Shown here: positions 56,524 through 64,000 of the stretch, one piece after another | Layout of the letters: the number at the start of each line of letters is the position of its first letter | Position numbering within the stretch: position 1 is the stretch's first letter | Assembly: GCA_024709225.1 (NCBI GenBank) | Contig: JANJXC010000065.1 | Span: forward strand, 1 to 64,000 | Origin: Gammaproteobacteria bacterium | GTDB lineage: Bacteria; Pseudomonadota; Gammaproteobacteria; Thiohalomonadales; Thiohalomonadaceae | DNA length: 64,000 nucleotides | Direction: 5' to 3' | Notes under the pieces: generated by a model | Seen by the model: only the letters and a program-made list of their open reading frames with translations | Databases searched by the model: none | Told to the model about the DNA's origin: nothing | Translations under genes and position numbers: made by a program

Positions 56524-58563
56524 ATGCCCAATCCCCTGCTCGAAATGAACGGCCTGCCGCCGTTCCACGCCATCCGCCCGGAACACGTGGAGCCAGCCAT
56601 CGATACCGTGCTGGCGGAGAACCGTGCCGCCATCGCGCGCCTGCTGCACCACAAGACGCACAGCTGGGACACCCTGCTCGCCCCGCTGGAGGAACTGGAC
56701 GACCGCCTGAGCCGCACCTGGTCGCCGGTGAGCCACCTCAACGCCGTGATGAACTCCGACGAGCTGCGCGCCGCCTACAACGCCTGCCTGCCCAAGCTGA
56801 GCGCCTATGCCACCGAGCTGGGGCAGAACGAAGACCTGTATCGCGCCCTGCAGGCCATCCGCGACGGCGCGGAGTACGCGACGCTTTCCACCGCCCGGCG
56901 CAGGCATCTGGACAACCTGCTGCGCGACTTCCGCCTCTCCGGCGTGGCCCTGCCGCCTGCGCAGAAGGCGCGCTTCAAGGCGGCCAGCGAGGAACTGAGC
57001 CAGGCCACCGCCCGCTTCGAGGAACACCTGCTCGATGCCACCAACGGCTGGCACCTGCTCGTCACCGACGAGTCGCGCCTCGCCGGCATCCCCGCCAGCA
57101 GCCAGGCGATGATGCGCCAGACGGCGCAGCGCGAGAACCAGGACGGCTGGCGCATCGGCCTGGATTTTCCCAGCTACTTTGCGGTGATGAGCTATGCCGA
57201 CGACCGCACCCTGCGCGAGGAGCTGTATACGGCCTATGTCACCCGCGCCTCCGATCAGGGGCCCCACGCCGGCCGCTGGGACAACGGCCCGGTGATGGAG
57301 CAGATCCTCGCCCTGCGCCACGAGCTGGCGCAGCTGCTCGGTTTCGCCAGCCACGCCGAACATTCCCTCGCCACCAAGATGGCCGAGACGCCGCAGCAGG
57401 TGCTCGGCTTCCTGCGCGACCTCGCCGCCCGCTCGCTGCAACTGGCGCAAGGTGATCTCGACGAGATCGCCGCCTATGCCCGCGACCGGCACGGCCTCGA
57501 AAAGCTCGCGGTGTGGGACATCAACTACTACGCAGAGAAGCTGCGCCTGCACAAATATGCGATCTCGCAGGAGGACCTGAAGCCGTGGTTCCCTGCCGAC
57601 CGCGTGGTGGCCGGCATGTTCGAGGTGGTGCAGCGTCTGTTCGGGCTGGATATCCGCGCGGTTGACGACATCCAGACCTGGCATGCGGACGTGCGCTTCT
57701 ACGACATCTTCGACAGCGCCGGCGCCCTGCGCGGCCGCTTCTATCTCGACCTCTACGCGCGGCCGAAGAAGCGCGGCGGCGCCTGGATGGACGAGTGCAT
57801 CCGCGCCCGCACCCTGCCCGACGGTACGCGCCAGACCCCAGTGGCCTACCTCACCTGCAACTTCACCCCGCCGGTGGACGGCAAACCCGCCCTGCTCAGC
57901 CACGACGAGGTGCAGACCCTGTTCCACGAATTCGGCCACGGCCTGCACCACATGCTCACCCGCATCGAGGTGGCCGGCGTCGCCGGCATCAGCGGCGTGG
58001 CCTGGGACGCGGTAGAGCTGCCCAGCCAGTTCCTGGAGAACTGGTGCTGGCAGCGCGAGGCGCTGGACCTGTTCGCGCGCCATTACGAAACCGGCGCGCC
58101 GCTGCCTTCGGCGCTGTTCGACAAGCTGTGGGCGGCGCGCAACTTCCAGGCCGGCATGCAGATGGTGCGGCAACTGGAGTTTGCCCTGTTCGACTTCCGC
58201 CTGTACCTGGAGTATGACCCGCAACAAGGCGGCCGCATCCAGCAGATCCTCGACGAGGTGCGCGCCGAGGTGGCGGTGGTGCGGCCGCCGCATTACAACC
58301 GCTTCCAGCATGGCTTTGCCCACATCTTCTCCGGCGGCTACTCCGCCGGTTACTACAGCTACAAGTGGGCCGAGGTGCTGTCCAGCGACGCCTTCGCCCG
58401 CTTCGAGGAGGAAGGTGTGTTCAACCGCGCCACCGGCCTCGCCTTCATGGAGGCGATCCTGGAACAGGGCGGCGCGCGCGAACCGATGGAGCTGTTCATC
58501 GAGTTCCGCGGCCGCGAGCCGAGCATCGACGCCCTGTTGCGCCACAGCGGCATCACCGCGTGA
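56524..58563 (+). CDS. prlC: oligopeptidase A (M3 metalloprotease)
   Basis: This 679-residue cytosolic zinc peptidase degrades signal peptides and small peptides. The zinc motif is HEFGH in TLFHEFGHGLHHML, with the third ligand in WDAVELPSQFLENW. The N-terminus is PLLEMNGLPPFHAIRPEHVE. GGAG stands 9 bases before the ATG at 56524. The length matches E. coli OpdA (680). Confidence 0.96.
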   Translation: MPNPLLEMNGLPPFHAIRPEHVEPAIDTVLAENRAAIARLLHHKTHSWDTLLAPLEELDDRLSRTWSPVSHLNAVMNSDELRAAYNACLPKLSAYATELGQNEDLYRALQAIRDGAEYATLSTARRRHLDNLLRDFRLSGVALPPAQKARFKAASEELSQATARFEEHLLDATNGWHLLVTDESRLAGIPASSQAMMRQTAQRENQDGWRIGLDFPSYFAVMSYADDRTLREELYTAYVTRASDQGPHAGRWDNGPVMEQILALRHELAQLLGFASHAEHSLATKMAETPQQVLGFLRDLAARSLQLAQGDLDEIAAYARDRHGLEKLAVWDINYYAEKLRLHKYAISQEDLKPWFPADRVVAGMFEVVQRLFGLDIRAVDDIQTWHADVRFYDIFDSAGALRGRFYLDLYARPKKRGGAWMDECIRARTLPDGTRQTPVAYLTCNFTPPVDGKPALLSHDEVQTLFHEFGHGLHHMLTRIEVAGVAGISGVAWDAVELPSQFLENWCWQREALDLFARHYETGAPLPSALFDKLWAARNFQAGMQMVRQLEFALFDFRLYLEYDPQQGGRIQQILDEVRAEVAVVRPPHYNRFQHGFAHIFSGGYSAGYYSYKWAEVLSSDAFARFEEEGVFNRATGLAFMEAILEQGGAREPMELFIEFRGREPSIDALLRHSGITA

Positions 58564-58670
58564 GCAAGACGCTCCAAGGGCCAAGGGTTCGCACAAATGC
58601 TGCCGCGGGTTGTCCCCTTGAAGCCACGGAGGATTGTCTAATAATCGAGAAGGATAGTAAGCTACTTGCG

Positions 58671-59195
58671 ATGAGAAGCTTACCCGGCACGAGCGTATGG
58701 ACGCGGTATCAGATGGGCGCAGCCCTGCTGTTCTGCCTGCTGTGGCCGTTCCAGCCGGTCGCGGCAGACACGCTCTATGTCACCGATCGTCTTGCCGCCG
58801 AGCTGTATCCAGCCCCGCGCGCCGCCGGCAAGCCGATCCAGCTATTACCCACCGGCACCACCCTGCAGGTACTCACGCAACAGAACGGTTTCGTGCGCGT
58901 GCGCACCGCGGATGGTGACGAAGGCTGGATTGCGCGACAGCAGTTGCAGGAAGACATGCCGGCCCAGGTGCTGTTGCTGTCGCTGGCGCAACAGCACGAA
59001 CGCACCACCAGGGAACTCGACCTCACCCGCCGCCAGCTCGCCGAGCAGACCCGCGCGGCGCAGCAGAATCATCAGGTGTCGCGCTCGTGGTGGATGTTTT
59101 TCGCCGTGCTGGTGTCCCTGGTGACGGGCTTCATTCTCGGCATCATGTGGCTGGACTGGCGCATCCGCGAACGCCACGGCGGCTTCCGACTTTAA
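58671..59195 (+). CDS. TIGR04211 family SH3-domain membrane protein
   Basis: This protein of about 174 residues has a signal peptide (AALLFCLLWPFQPVAA), a bacterial SH3 domain at about 33-95 (DTLYVTDRLAAELYPAP, GFVRVRTADGDEGWIA), a coiled coil (ERTTRELDLTRRQLAEQTRA) and one C-terminal membrane helix (MFFAVLVSLVTGFILGIMWL). This layout matches TIGR04211, whose role is unknown; envelope biogenesis is likely. The start is uncertain since no good ribosome-binding site is seen. Confidence 0.85.
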   Translation: MRSLPGTSVWTRYQMGAALLFCLLWPFQPVAADTLYVTDRLAAELYPAPRAAGKPIQLLPTGTTLQVLTQQNGFVRVRTADGDEGWIARQQLQEDMPAQVLLLSLAQQHERTTRELDLTRRQLAEQTRAAQQNHQVSRSWWMFFAVLVSLVTGFILGIMWLDWRIRERHGGFRL

Positions 59196-59196
59196 C

Positions 59197-59293
59197 TGCA
59201 GATACAAGAGAAAAGTGAAAAAATACAAGTGGCGTTGTCGTGCTACGCGCGGTTGTATTTACTTTTCTCTTGTATCTTTCAACCTGTATCTGC
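59197..59293. repeat. AGATACAAG-class inverted-arm repeat before xthA
   Basis: GCAGATACAAGAGAAAAGTG then AAAAAATACAAG faces TTGTATTTACTTTTCTCTTG then TATCTTTCAACCTGTATCTG. It fills the gap between two same-strand genes and ends 4 bases before the xthA start, so the right arm occupies the ribosome-binding region. Confidence 0.88.
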
Positions 59294-59297
59294 CGTC

Positions 59298-60068
59298 ATG
59301 AAAATTGCCTCCTGGAACGTCAACTCCCTGCGCGTGCGCCTGCCCCAGGTGCTGGACTGGCTGGCGGCACAGCAGCCCGATGTACTCGCCCTGCAGGAAA
59401 CCAAGATGCAGGATGACGAGTTTCCCCGCGCCGAGATCGAGGCCGCGGGCTATCAGGTGCTGTTCTCCGGCCAGAAGACCTACAACGGCGTCGCCTTGCT
59501 CAGCCGTGCGCCGGCCGGCGGCGACATCGTCACCGACCTGCCGGGTCTGGACGACCCGCAGCGGCGCGTGCTCGGCGCCATGTTTGGCGATGTATACGTG
59601 CTGGACCTGTACGTGCCCAACGGCCAGGAGGTGGGCTCGGAAAAATACGCCTACAAGCTGGACTGGCTGGAAAAACTGCAGGCCTTCATCGCGGCACAAT
59701 TGCAGCGCACGCCCAACCTGGTGGTGCTGGGCGACTTCAACATCGCCCCGGACGAGCGCGACGTCTACGACCCCAAGGCCTGGGAAAACAGCGTGCTGTT
59801 CTCGCCCCCGGAGCGTGCCGCCTTCCAGCGCCTGCTCGGCGCCGGATTGGTGGATACCTTCCGCCTGTTCGAGCAGGCGGAGAAAAGTTACAGCTGGTGG
59901 GACTACCGCATGAACGCCTTCCGCCGCAACATCGGCCTGCGCATCGACCACATCCTCGCCAGTGCGCCGCTCGCCGCGCAGTGCACCAGCTCCACCATCG
60001 ACAGGGAGACGCGCAAACAGGAACGGCCGTCGGACCACGCGCCGGTGATTGCGGAATTCCAGCGTTAA
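59298..60068 (+). CDS. xthA: exodeoxyribonuclease III
   Basis: This AP endonuclease/3'-exonuclease of base-excision repair has 256 residues. Active-site motifs are SWNVNSLRVRL, LALQETKMQDDEFP, YVPNG, GDFNIAPDERDVYDP and SDHAPV. The ATG at 59298 is chosen by homology; no classical ribosome-binding site is left because a repeat arm ends next to it. Confidence 0.94.
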   Translation: MKIASWNVNSLRVRLPQVLDWLAAQQPDVLALQETKMQDDEFPRAEIEAAGYQVLFSGQKTYNGVALLSRAPAGGDIVTDLPGLDDPQRRVLGAMFGDVYVLDLYVPNGQEVGSEKYAYKLDWLEKLQAFIAAQLQRTPNLVVLGDFNIAPDERDVYDPKAWENSVLFSPPERAAFQRLLGAGLVDTFRLFEQAEKSYSWWDYRMNAFRRNIGLRIDHILASAPLAAQCTSSTIDRETRKQERPSDHAPVIAEFQR

Positions 60069-60077
60069 AGGAAAGCA

Positions 60078-60155
60078 GCGGACAGGATGTAACAGGATTT
60101 ACAAGATGAAAACATCTTGTTCATCTTGAAAAATCTTGTCCATCTTGTCCTTCTT
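60078..60155. repeat. ACAGGATTTACAAGATG-class inverted-arm repeat after xthA
   Basis: GGACAGGATGTAACAGGATT then TACAAGATG faces CATCTTGTTCATCTTGAAAA then ATCTTGTCCATCTTGTCC. It shares words with 18478-18546. It lies between convergent stops. Confidence 0.88.
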
Positions 60156-60179
60156 TATTTCGTCTGCGTTTCAGCGCGT

Positions 60180-61502
60180 CTATGTCACGGTGATGTTGCG
60201 GCCGCGGGTTTCGGTGAGGCGCAGGGCAGCGATCAGGGCCACTGCCGCGAAACCGAGCATCAGCCACAGCGCAGCGTGATAGTTGGCAGCGCTGTACAGG
60301 CGCACGCCATTCAGCATCGTGCCGTCCCAGCCCCGGTCCAGCACCCAGCCGAACAGCGGCTGCATGATCGCCGCCCCCAAAAACAGCCCGGTATTCACCA
60401 CGCTGATCGCCATGCCCGACAACGCCGGCACGCACACCTCCTTGGCGCAGGCGTAGCTGAGCACGAAGCCGCTGCCGCACAGGCCGAGCAGGGCGAACAG
60501 CAGCATGCCGCTGGCGCCCGCCGCCCACGGCAACCACAGCAAGGCCGCGCAGACCAGCAGATACAGCAGCGCACTCGCCGCCATCACCGGCTTGCGCCGA
60601 CCCAGCCGGTCGGAGATCCAGCCCAGCAGCAGGGTACCCACGGCCATCGCCAGCAGGGTCAGGGTGGTGTACTGCGCCGCCTCGTCGCGGCTCAGGCCGT
60701 GAACATCGCGCAGCAGCGGAATACCCCACAGCCCGGCAAAGGCGAACAGGCCGCCGGCCATGCCGAAGTTGAACCAGAAACCAGGCCATACGCGCAGATT
60801 GCCCCACACCACGCGCATGTCGTGCAGCCAGTGCCGCTCGCGTTCCGCATGCGCGCTCTTCCCTTCCATGGCGCGCAGCGAGGGAAAACCGGCATCCTCC
60901 GGCCGGTTGCGCACGATGAGCAGCGACAGCACCGCCAGCAGCAGGGAAAACACGCCGATGCCGACAAAGGCCGCGCGCCAGGACACATGCCCGAGCAGCC
61001 AGGCCAGCGGGCCTGCCGCCAGTACCGAGCCGACATTGCCGAGCAGCAGGGTGACGCCGCTGATCAGGCCATAGATGCGTTCACGGAACCACACCGTATT
61101 GCTCTTCATCAGGCCGACGAAGATCACCGACACGCCCAGGCCGACCAGGAAGCGGCCGGTCATCGCCATCTCCATGGACTCGGCCAGGCCGAAGGCGATG
61201 GAGCCGATGCCGGCCACCAGATTGCCCAGCATCGCGACGACACGCGTGCCCACGGTATCGGCCAGGACACCGGCCGGGATCTGCATGACGGTGTAGATGT
61301 AGTAGTACATCGCCGCCAGCGAGCCGAGCGCCGCGCCGGTGGTGTGGAAGGCGGTCATCAGCTCGGCGGAAACCACGGCGGGGGCCATGCGGTGAAAGAA
61401 CACCGACATGTAGGCCAGGATCAATACGGCGTAGATGGCCCAGCGCATCTGCTGGAAACGGCGCGGGTCATAGGCTGTCGGATGATGGGGCATGACGTGC
61501 AT
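60180..61502 (-). CDS. MFS transporter
   Basis: This 12-helix major-facilitator permease is about 440 residues. Helix 1 is RWAIYAVLILAYMSVFFHRM, and a motif-A-like GWISDRLGRRKPVMAASALL lies between helices 8 and 9. The FHRMAPAVVSAEL segment is typical of the sugar-phosphate/organate-type MFS group with unknown substrates. The start may be the ATG at codon 4. It is convergent with xthA. Confidence 0.87.
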   Translation of the reverse strand: MHVMPHHPTAYDPRRFQQMRWAIYAVLILAYMSVFFHRMAPAVVSAELMTAFHTTGAALGSLAAMYYYIYTVMQIPAGVLADTVGTRVVAMLGNLVAGIGSIAFGLAESMEMAMTGRFLVGLGVSVIFVGLMKSNTVWFRERIYGLISGVTLLLGNVGSVLAAGPLAWLLGHVSWRAAFVGIGVFSLLLAVLSLLIVRNRPEDAGFPSLRAMEGKSAHAERERHWLHDMRVVWGNLRVWPGFWFNFGMAGGLFAFAGLWGIPLLRDVHGLSRDEAAQYTTLTLLAMAVGTLLLGWISDRLGRRKPVMAASALLYLLVCAALLWLPWAAGASGMLLFALLGLCGSGFVLSYACAKEVCVPALSGMAISVVNTGLFLGAAIMQPLFGWVLDRGWDGTMLNGVRLYSAANYHAALWLMLGFAAVALIAALRLTETRGRNITVT

Positions 61503-61598
61503 AGAGTGGGGGCGAGGCGTGCATCTTAGCCGATTTTCGCACCGCAGACCCGCGGCGCCGGGCTGCTATAATCCGGCATCCCTTATGCGAGACCGGCC

Positions 61599-63062
61599 AT
61601 GAAATACAAGGATCTGCGCGACTTCATTGCCCTGCTGGAACAGCGCGGCGAACTGAAGCGCATCACCGTCGAGGTCGACCCCTACCTGGAGATGACCGAG
61701 ATCTGCGACCGCACCCTGCGCAAGGGTGGCCCGGCCCTGCTGTTCGAGAATCCCAAGGGGCACTCCGTGCCGGTGCTGGGCAATCTGTTCGGCACGCCGG
61801 AACGCGTCGCCCTCGGCATGGGTGAGGAATCGGTCGGCGCGCTGCGCGAGGTGGGCCAGCTGCTCGCCTTCCTCAAGGAGCCGGAGCCGCCCAAGGGCCT
61901 GCGTGATGCCATCGACAAGCTGCCCAAGTTCAAGCAGGTGCTCAACATGGCGCCCAAGGTGGTCAAGGACGCGCCGTGCCAGGAGATTGTGCTGGAAGGC
62001 GACGACGTGGATTTGGGCCAGCTGCCGATCCAGACCTGCTGGCCGGGCGACGCCGCACCGCTCATCACCTGGGGTCTGGTGATCACGCGCGGCCCGCACA
62101 AGGAGCGGCAGAATCTCGGCATCTATCGCCAGCAGGTGCTGGGCCGCAACAAGGTAATCATGCGCTGGCTGTCACACCGCGGCGGCGCGTTGGACTTCCG
62201 CGAGTTCCAGCAGAAATTTCCCGGCCAGCCGTTTCCCGTCGCCGTGGCCCTGGGCGCCGACCCCGCCACCATCCTCGGCGCGGTGACGCCAGTACCGGAT
62301 ACGCTAAGCGAATACGCCTTCGCCGGCCTGCTGCGCGGCGGCAAGACCGAGGTGGTGAAGTGCATCGGCAACAACCTGCAGGTGCCGGCCTCCGCCGAAT
62401 ACGTGCTGGAAGGTGTTATCCATCCCGGCGAGATGGCCGAGGAAGGCCCCTACGGCGACCACACCGGCTACTACAACGAGGTGGATCGCTTCCCGGTGTT
62501 CACCATCGAGCGCATCACCCGGCGCAAACATCCCATCTACCACTCCACCTACACCGGGCGGCCGCCCGACGAGCCGGCGGTGCTGGGCGTGGCACTGAAC
62601 GAGGTGTTCGTGCCGATCCTGCAAAAGCAGTTTCCCGAGATCGTCGACTTCTATCTGCCGCCGGAGGGCTGTTCCTACCGCATGGCGGTGGTGAGCATCA
62701 AAAAGCAGTATCCGGGCCACGCCAAGCGCGTGATGCTCGGCATCTGGTCGTTCCTGCGCCAGTTCATGTACACCAAGTTCGTCATCATCACCGACGACGA
62801 CATCAACGTACGCTCGTGGCCGGACGTGATCTGGGCCATGACCACGCGCATGGACCCGGTGCGCGACACCACACTGATCGAGAACACCCCCATCGACTAT
62901 CTCGACTTCGCCTCGCCCGTCTCCGGCCTCGGCTCCAAGATCGGCTTCGATGCCACCAACAAGTGGCCGGGCGAGACCAGCCGCGAATGGGGCACGCCGA
63001 TCCGCATGAGCGACGAGGTGAAGCAGCGCGTCGATGCGCTGTGGGATCAGCTGGGGATCTAG
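61599..63062 (+). CDS. ubiD: 4-hydroxy-3-polyprenylbenzoate decarboxylase UbiD
   Basis: This prenylated-FMN-dependent decarboxylase of ubiquinone synthesis is 487 residues. It has the N-terminus [40 protein letters not shown], a cofactor/metal region [20 protein letters not shown] and [17 protein letters not shown] at the end. The flavin prenyltransferase UbiX is not in the window. Length and sequence match E. coli UbiD. Confidence 0.96.
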   Translation: MKYKDLRDFIALLEQRGELKRITVEVDPYLEMTEICDRTLRKGGPALLFENPKGHSVPVLGNLFGTPERVALGMGEESVGALREVGQLLAFLKEPEPPKGLRDAIDKLPKFKQVLNMAPKVVKDAPCQEIVLEGDDVDLGQLPIQTCWPGDAAPLITWGLVITRGPHKERQNLGIYRQQVLGRNKVIMRWLSHRGGALDFREFQQKFPGQPFPVAVALGADPATILGAVTPVPDTLSEYAFAGLLRGGKTEVVKCIGNNLQVPASAEYVLEGVIHPGEMAEEGPYGDHTGYYNEVDRFPVFTIERITRRKHPIYHSTYTGRPPDEPAVLGVALNEVFVPILQKQFPEIVDFYLPPEGCSYRMAVVSIKKQYPGHAKRVMLGIWSFLRQFMYTKFVIITDDDINVRSWPDVIWAMTTRMDPVRDTTLIENTPIDYLDFASPVSGLGSKIGFDATNKWPGETSREWGTPIRMSDEVKQRVDALWDQLGI

Positions 63063-63066
63063 AACA

Positions 63067-63136
63067 CTCTGCCGCAGAGAGCGCCGGGTTGCGGGGTGTG
63101 TTCCCTCTGCGACTCGGCGTCTCTGCGACAGGGCGT
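63067..63136. repeat. GCAGAGACGCGGAG-class inverted-arm repeat after ubiD
   Basis: CTCTGCCGCAGAGAGCGCCG faces CCTCTGCGACTCGGCGTCTC then TGCGACAGGG. The left arm is decayed. It lies between convergent stops. Confidence 0.75.
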
Positions 63137-63152
63137 TGAATTTGTGCGCGGC

Positions 63153-63584
63153 TTATCGCGTCGCCCGCAGGCGCACGCCGTCGCGGATGTTGAGCCCCAT
63201 CAGGGTCAGATTGACCGCCCCCGCCAGCAACTCCACCGCCTGCACCGTGTAGAACATCCCGTCGAGCTGCCCCGCTGCCGCCCAGCGGTCCAGCAGCAGC
63301 GCGGCCGGCAGCAGGATCAGCAGGCCGTTGCCGGCGATGAAGGGCATGCGCCTCTGCTTTGCCGCCAGCAGCCTGCCGCTGCGCCCGCGCGCCAGTGCAA
63401 AACCGCTGGCCCCGGTGAGCATCAGCGCCGGGATCAGCAGCCACAACCCCTGCACGATGGCCGCCTTGGCGCGGGCGATGGCGGCCGGGTCGCCGCCGAC
63501 CTCGACGATCACGGTGGCAGAGAAGAACACCAGGATGGTGATGAAGGCGATGCCGCCGGCGATGGCGTGGGGGATGGATTTCAT
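63153..63584 (-). CDS. four-helix integral membrane protein of unknown function
   Basis: This 143-residue protein has four hydrophobic segments (IAGGIAFITILVFFSATVIV, LWLLIPALMLTGASGFALAR, FIAGNGLLILLPAALLLDRW, MFYTVQAVELLAGAVNLTLM). I do not recognise a named family. AGGAG stands 8 bases from the ATG at 63584, preferred to a GTG two codons upstream. It is divergent from a marR gene with two operators between them, so it is very likely the regulator's target. Confidence 0.75.
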   Translation of the reverse strand: MKSIPHAIAGGIAFITILVFFSATVIVEVGGDPAAIARAKAAIVQGLWLLIPALMLTGASGFALARGRSGRLLAAKQRRMPFIAGNGLLILLPAALLLDRWAAAGQLDGMFYTVQAVELLAGAVNLTLMGLNIRDGVRLRATR

Positions 63585-63605
63585 ACTCACGTCTCCTGCG
63601 TTTGG

Positions 63606-63642
63606 TTGACATGATCCTGTCGATTTGACAGCATGCTGTCAA
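63606..63642. promoter_or_regulatory. two tandem MarR-type operators
   Basis: TTGACAGCATGCTGTCAA (63625-63642) is a perfect 18-bp palindrome ending 1 base before the marR start. TTGACATGATCCTGTCGA (63606-63623) is a degenerate copy exactly 19 bases away. Binding would cover both divergent start regions. Confidence 0.78.
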
Positions 63643-63643
63643 T

Positions 63644-64000
63644 ATGAAAAATGCCACCGCCCACAGCCGCGCCGGAGGGCTGTTCACCGAACTGGTGCTG
63701 GAGACCTTCCGCTTCAATGGCCGTCTCATCGCCGCCGGCGACGCCATGAGCGCGCCGCTGGGCCTCACCAGCGCGCGCTGGCAGGTGCTCGGCGCCATCG
63801 CCCTCGGCGGCAGGGCCCTTACGGTAGCCGACATCGCCCGCCGCATGGGGCTGAAGCGGCAGAGCGTGCAGCGCCTCGCCGATGCCCTGGTGGCGGAAGG
63901 ACTGTTGCGGCGCGAGGACAACCCGGCCCATCGCCGTGCGCCACTGCACCGCCTGAGCAAGGCCGGTGAGCACGCCTACCGTGCGCTGGACGAACGGCAG
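63644..64000 (+). CDS. MarR-family transcriptional regulator (3' end missing)
   Basis: The first 119 codons are present and the frame runs off the window. The winged-HTH is clear: LTSARWQVLGAIALGGRALT, VADIARRMGLKRQSVQRLAD, then the wing EDNPAHRRAPLHRLSKAG. It is probably an autorepressor that also controls the divergent membrane-protein gene through the palindromes upstream. The ligand is unknown. Confidence 0.9.
   Translation, partial: MKNATAHSRAGGLFTELVLETFRFNGRLIAAGDAMSAPLGLTSARWQVLGAIALGGRALTVADIARRMGLKRQSVQRLADALVAEGLLRREDNPAHRRAPLHRLSKAGEHAYRALDERQ

Noticed and set aside
56119-58596. An 825-codon minus-strand frame opposite prlC
   Set aside because: It covers prlC and the repeat region and runs into srkA out of frame; no family features are visible.

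Overview
The window looks like chromosome of a GC-rich gammaproteobacterium. The block rpe-gph-trpE-trpG-trpD-trpC-crp-yhfA-speD-coq7, the hslVU-DUF971-ubiE-ubiJ-ubiB block and the rplM-rpsI pair are arrangements I recall from Pseudomonas and relatives. Coq7, UbiB/J/E/D/T/U/V and an outer-membrane porin also fit a ubiquinone-making Gram-negative. The genus cannot be fixed from this alone. Most genes are housekeeping; no phage or large genomic island is visible.

Layout. 1-5.7 kb: a DegQ-type periplasmic protease (5' end outside the window), a methyltransferase and PsiE-like pair, a REP-associated transposase with its GGGGTCAGACTCGA repeats, a porin, a HigBA module with a frameshifted toxin, and tRNA-Gln(CUG). 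5.7-7.5 kb: a four-helix-bundle (S23/intervening-sequence) gene between inverted arms, rpsI-rplM, and a promoter-to-terminator unit that looks like a ~100 nt small RNA. 7.5-20 kb: a hydrolase, a 2Fe-2S protein, a GlcF-like protein, coq7, speD, yhfA, crp, the trp genes (with a drug transporter inside the cluster), gph and rpe. 20-25.9 kb: DUF3530, CopD, an FNR-like regulator, a NapA-like Tat-exported molybdoenzyme and a tetraheme cytochrome c. 26-34 kb: a copper ATPase, then ubiT facing ubiV-ubiU-yhcC-radical SAM, with an identical FNR-type box at each outer end, then a nitronate monooxygenase-like gene and a 24-codon membrane peptide. 34-41 kb: ubiB, ubiJ, RDD, ubiE, DUF971, hslU, hslV, mlaC. 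41-53 kb: trhP, a diguanylate cyclase, hemB, a DUF47-Pit phosphate system, aroE, an RRM protein, a gamma carbonic anhydrase, gorA, DUF6901, a second diguanylate cyclase and a PilZ protein. 53-64 kb: a PAS-MCP aerotaxis-type receptor, srkA, prlC, an SH3 protein, xthA, an MFS transporter, ubiD, and a MarR regulator divergent from a membrane protein, with two tandem operators.

Working together: oxygen-dependent (Coq7) and oxygen-independent (UbiTUV) ubiquinone hydroxylation lie in one window. The FNR-type boxes, the FNR-like regulator and the molybdoenzyme/cytochrome pair suggest a facultative anaerobe that keeps making quinone while respiring something other than oxygen.

The most striking feature is not a gene. 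I count 19 intergenic sites, about one per 3.4 kb, made of short degenerate tandem words (AAGTGACAAG, AGATACAAG, GCAGAGACGCGGAG, ACAGGATTAACAAGATG and others). The words usually recur inverted around a unique spacer. Eighteen of the 19 sit just after a stop codon. One of them encloses the four-helix-bundle gene. Other small palindromic elements (REPs and two MITE-like elements) end exactly at stop codons and supply them.
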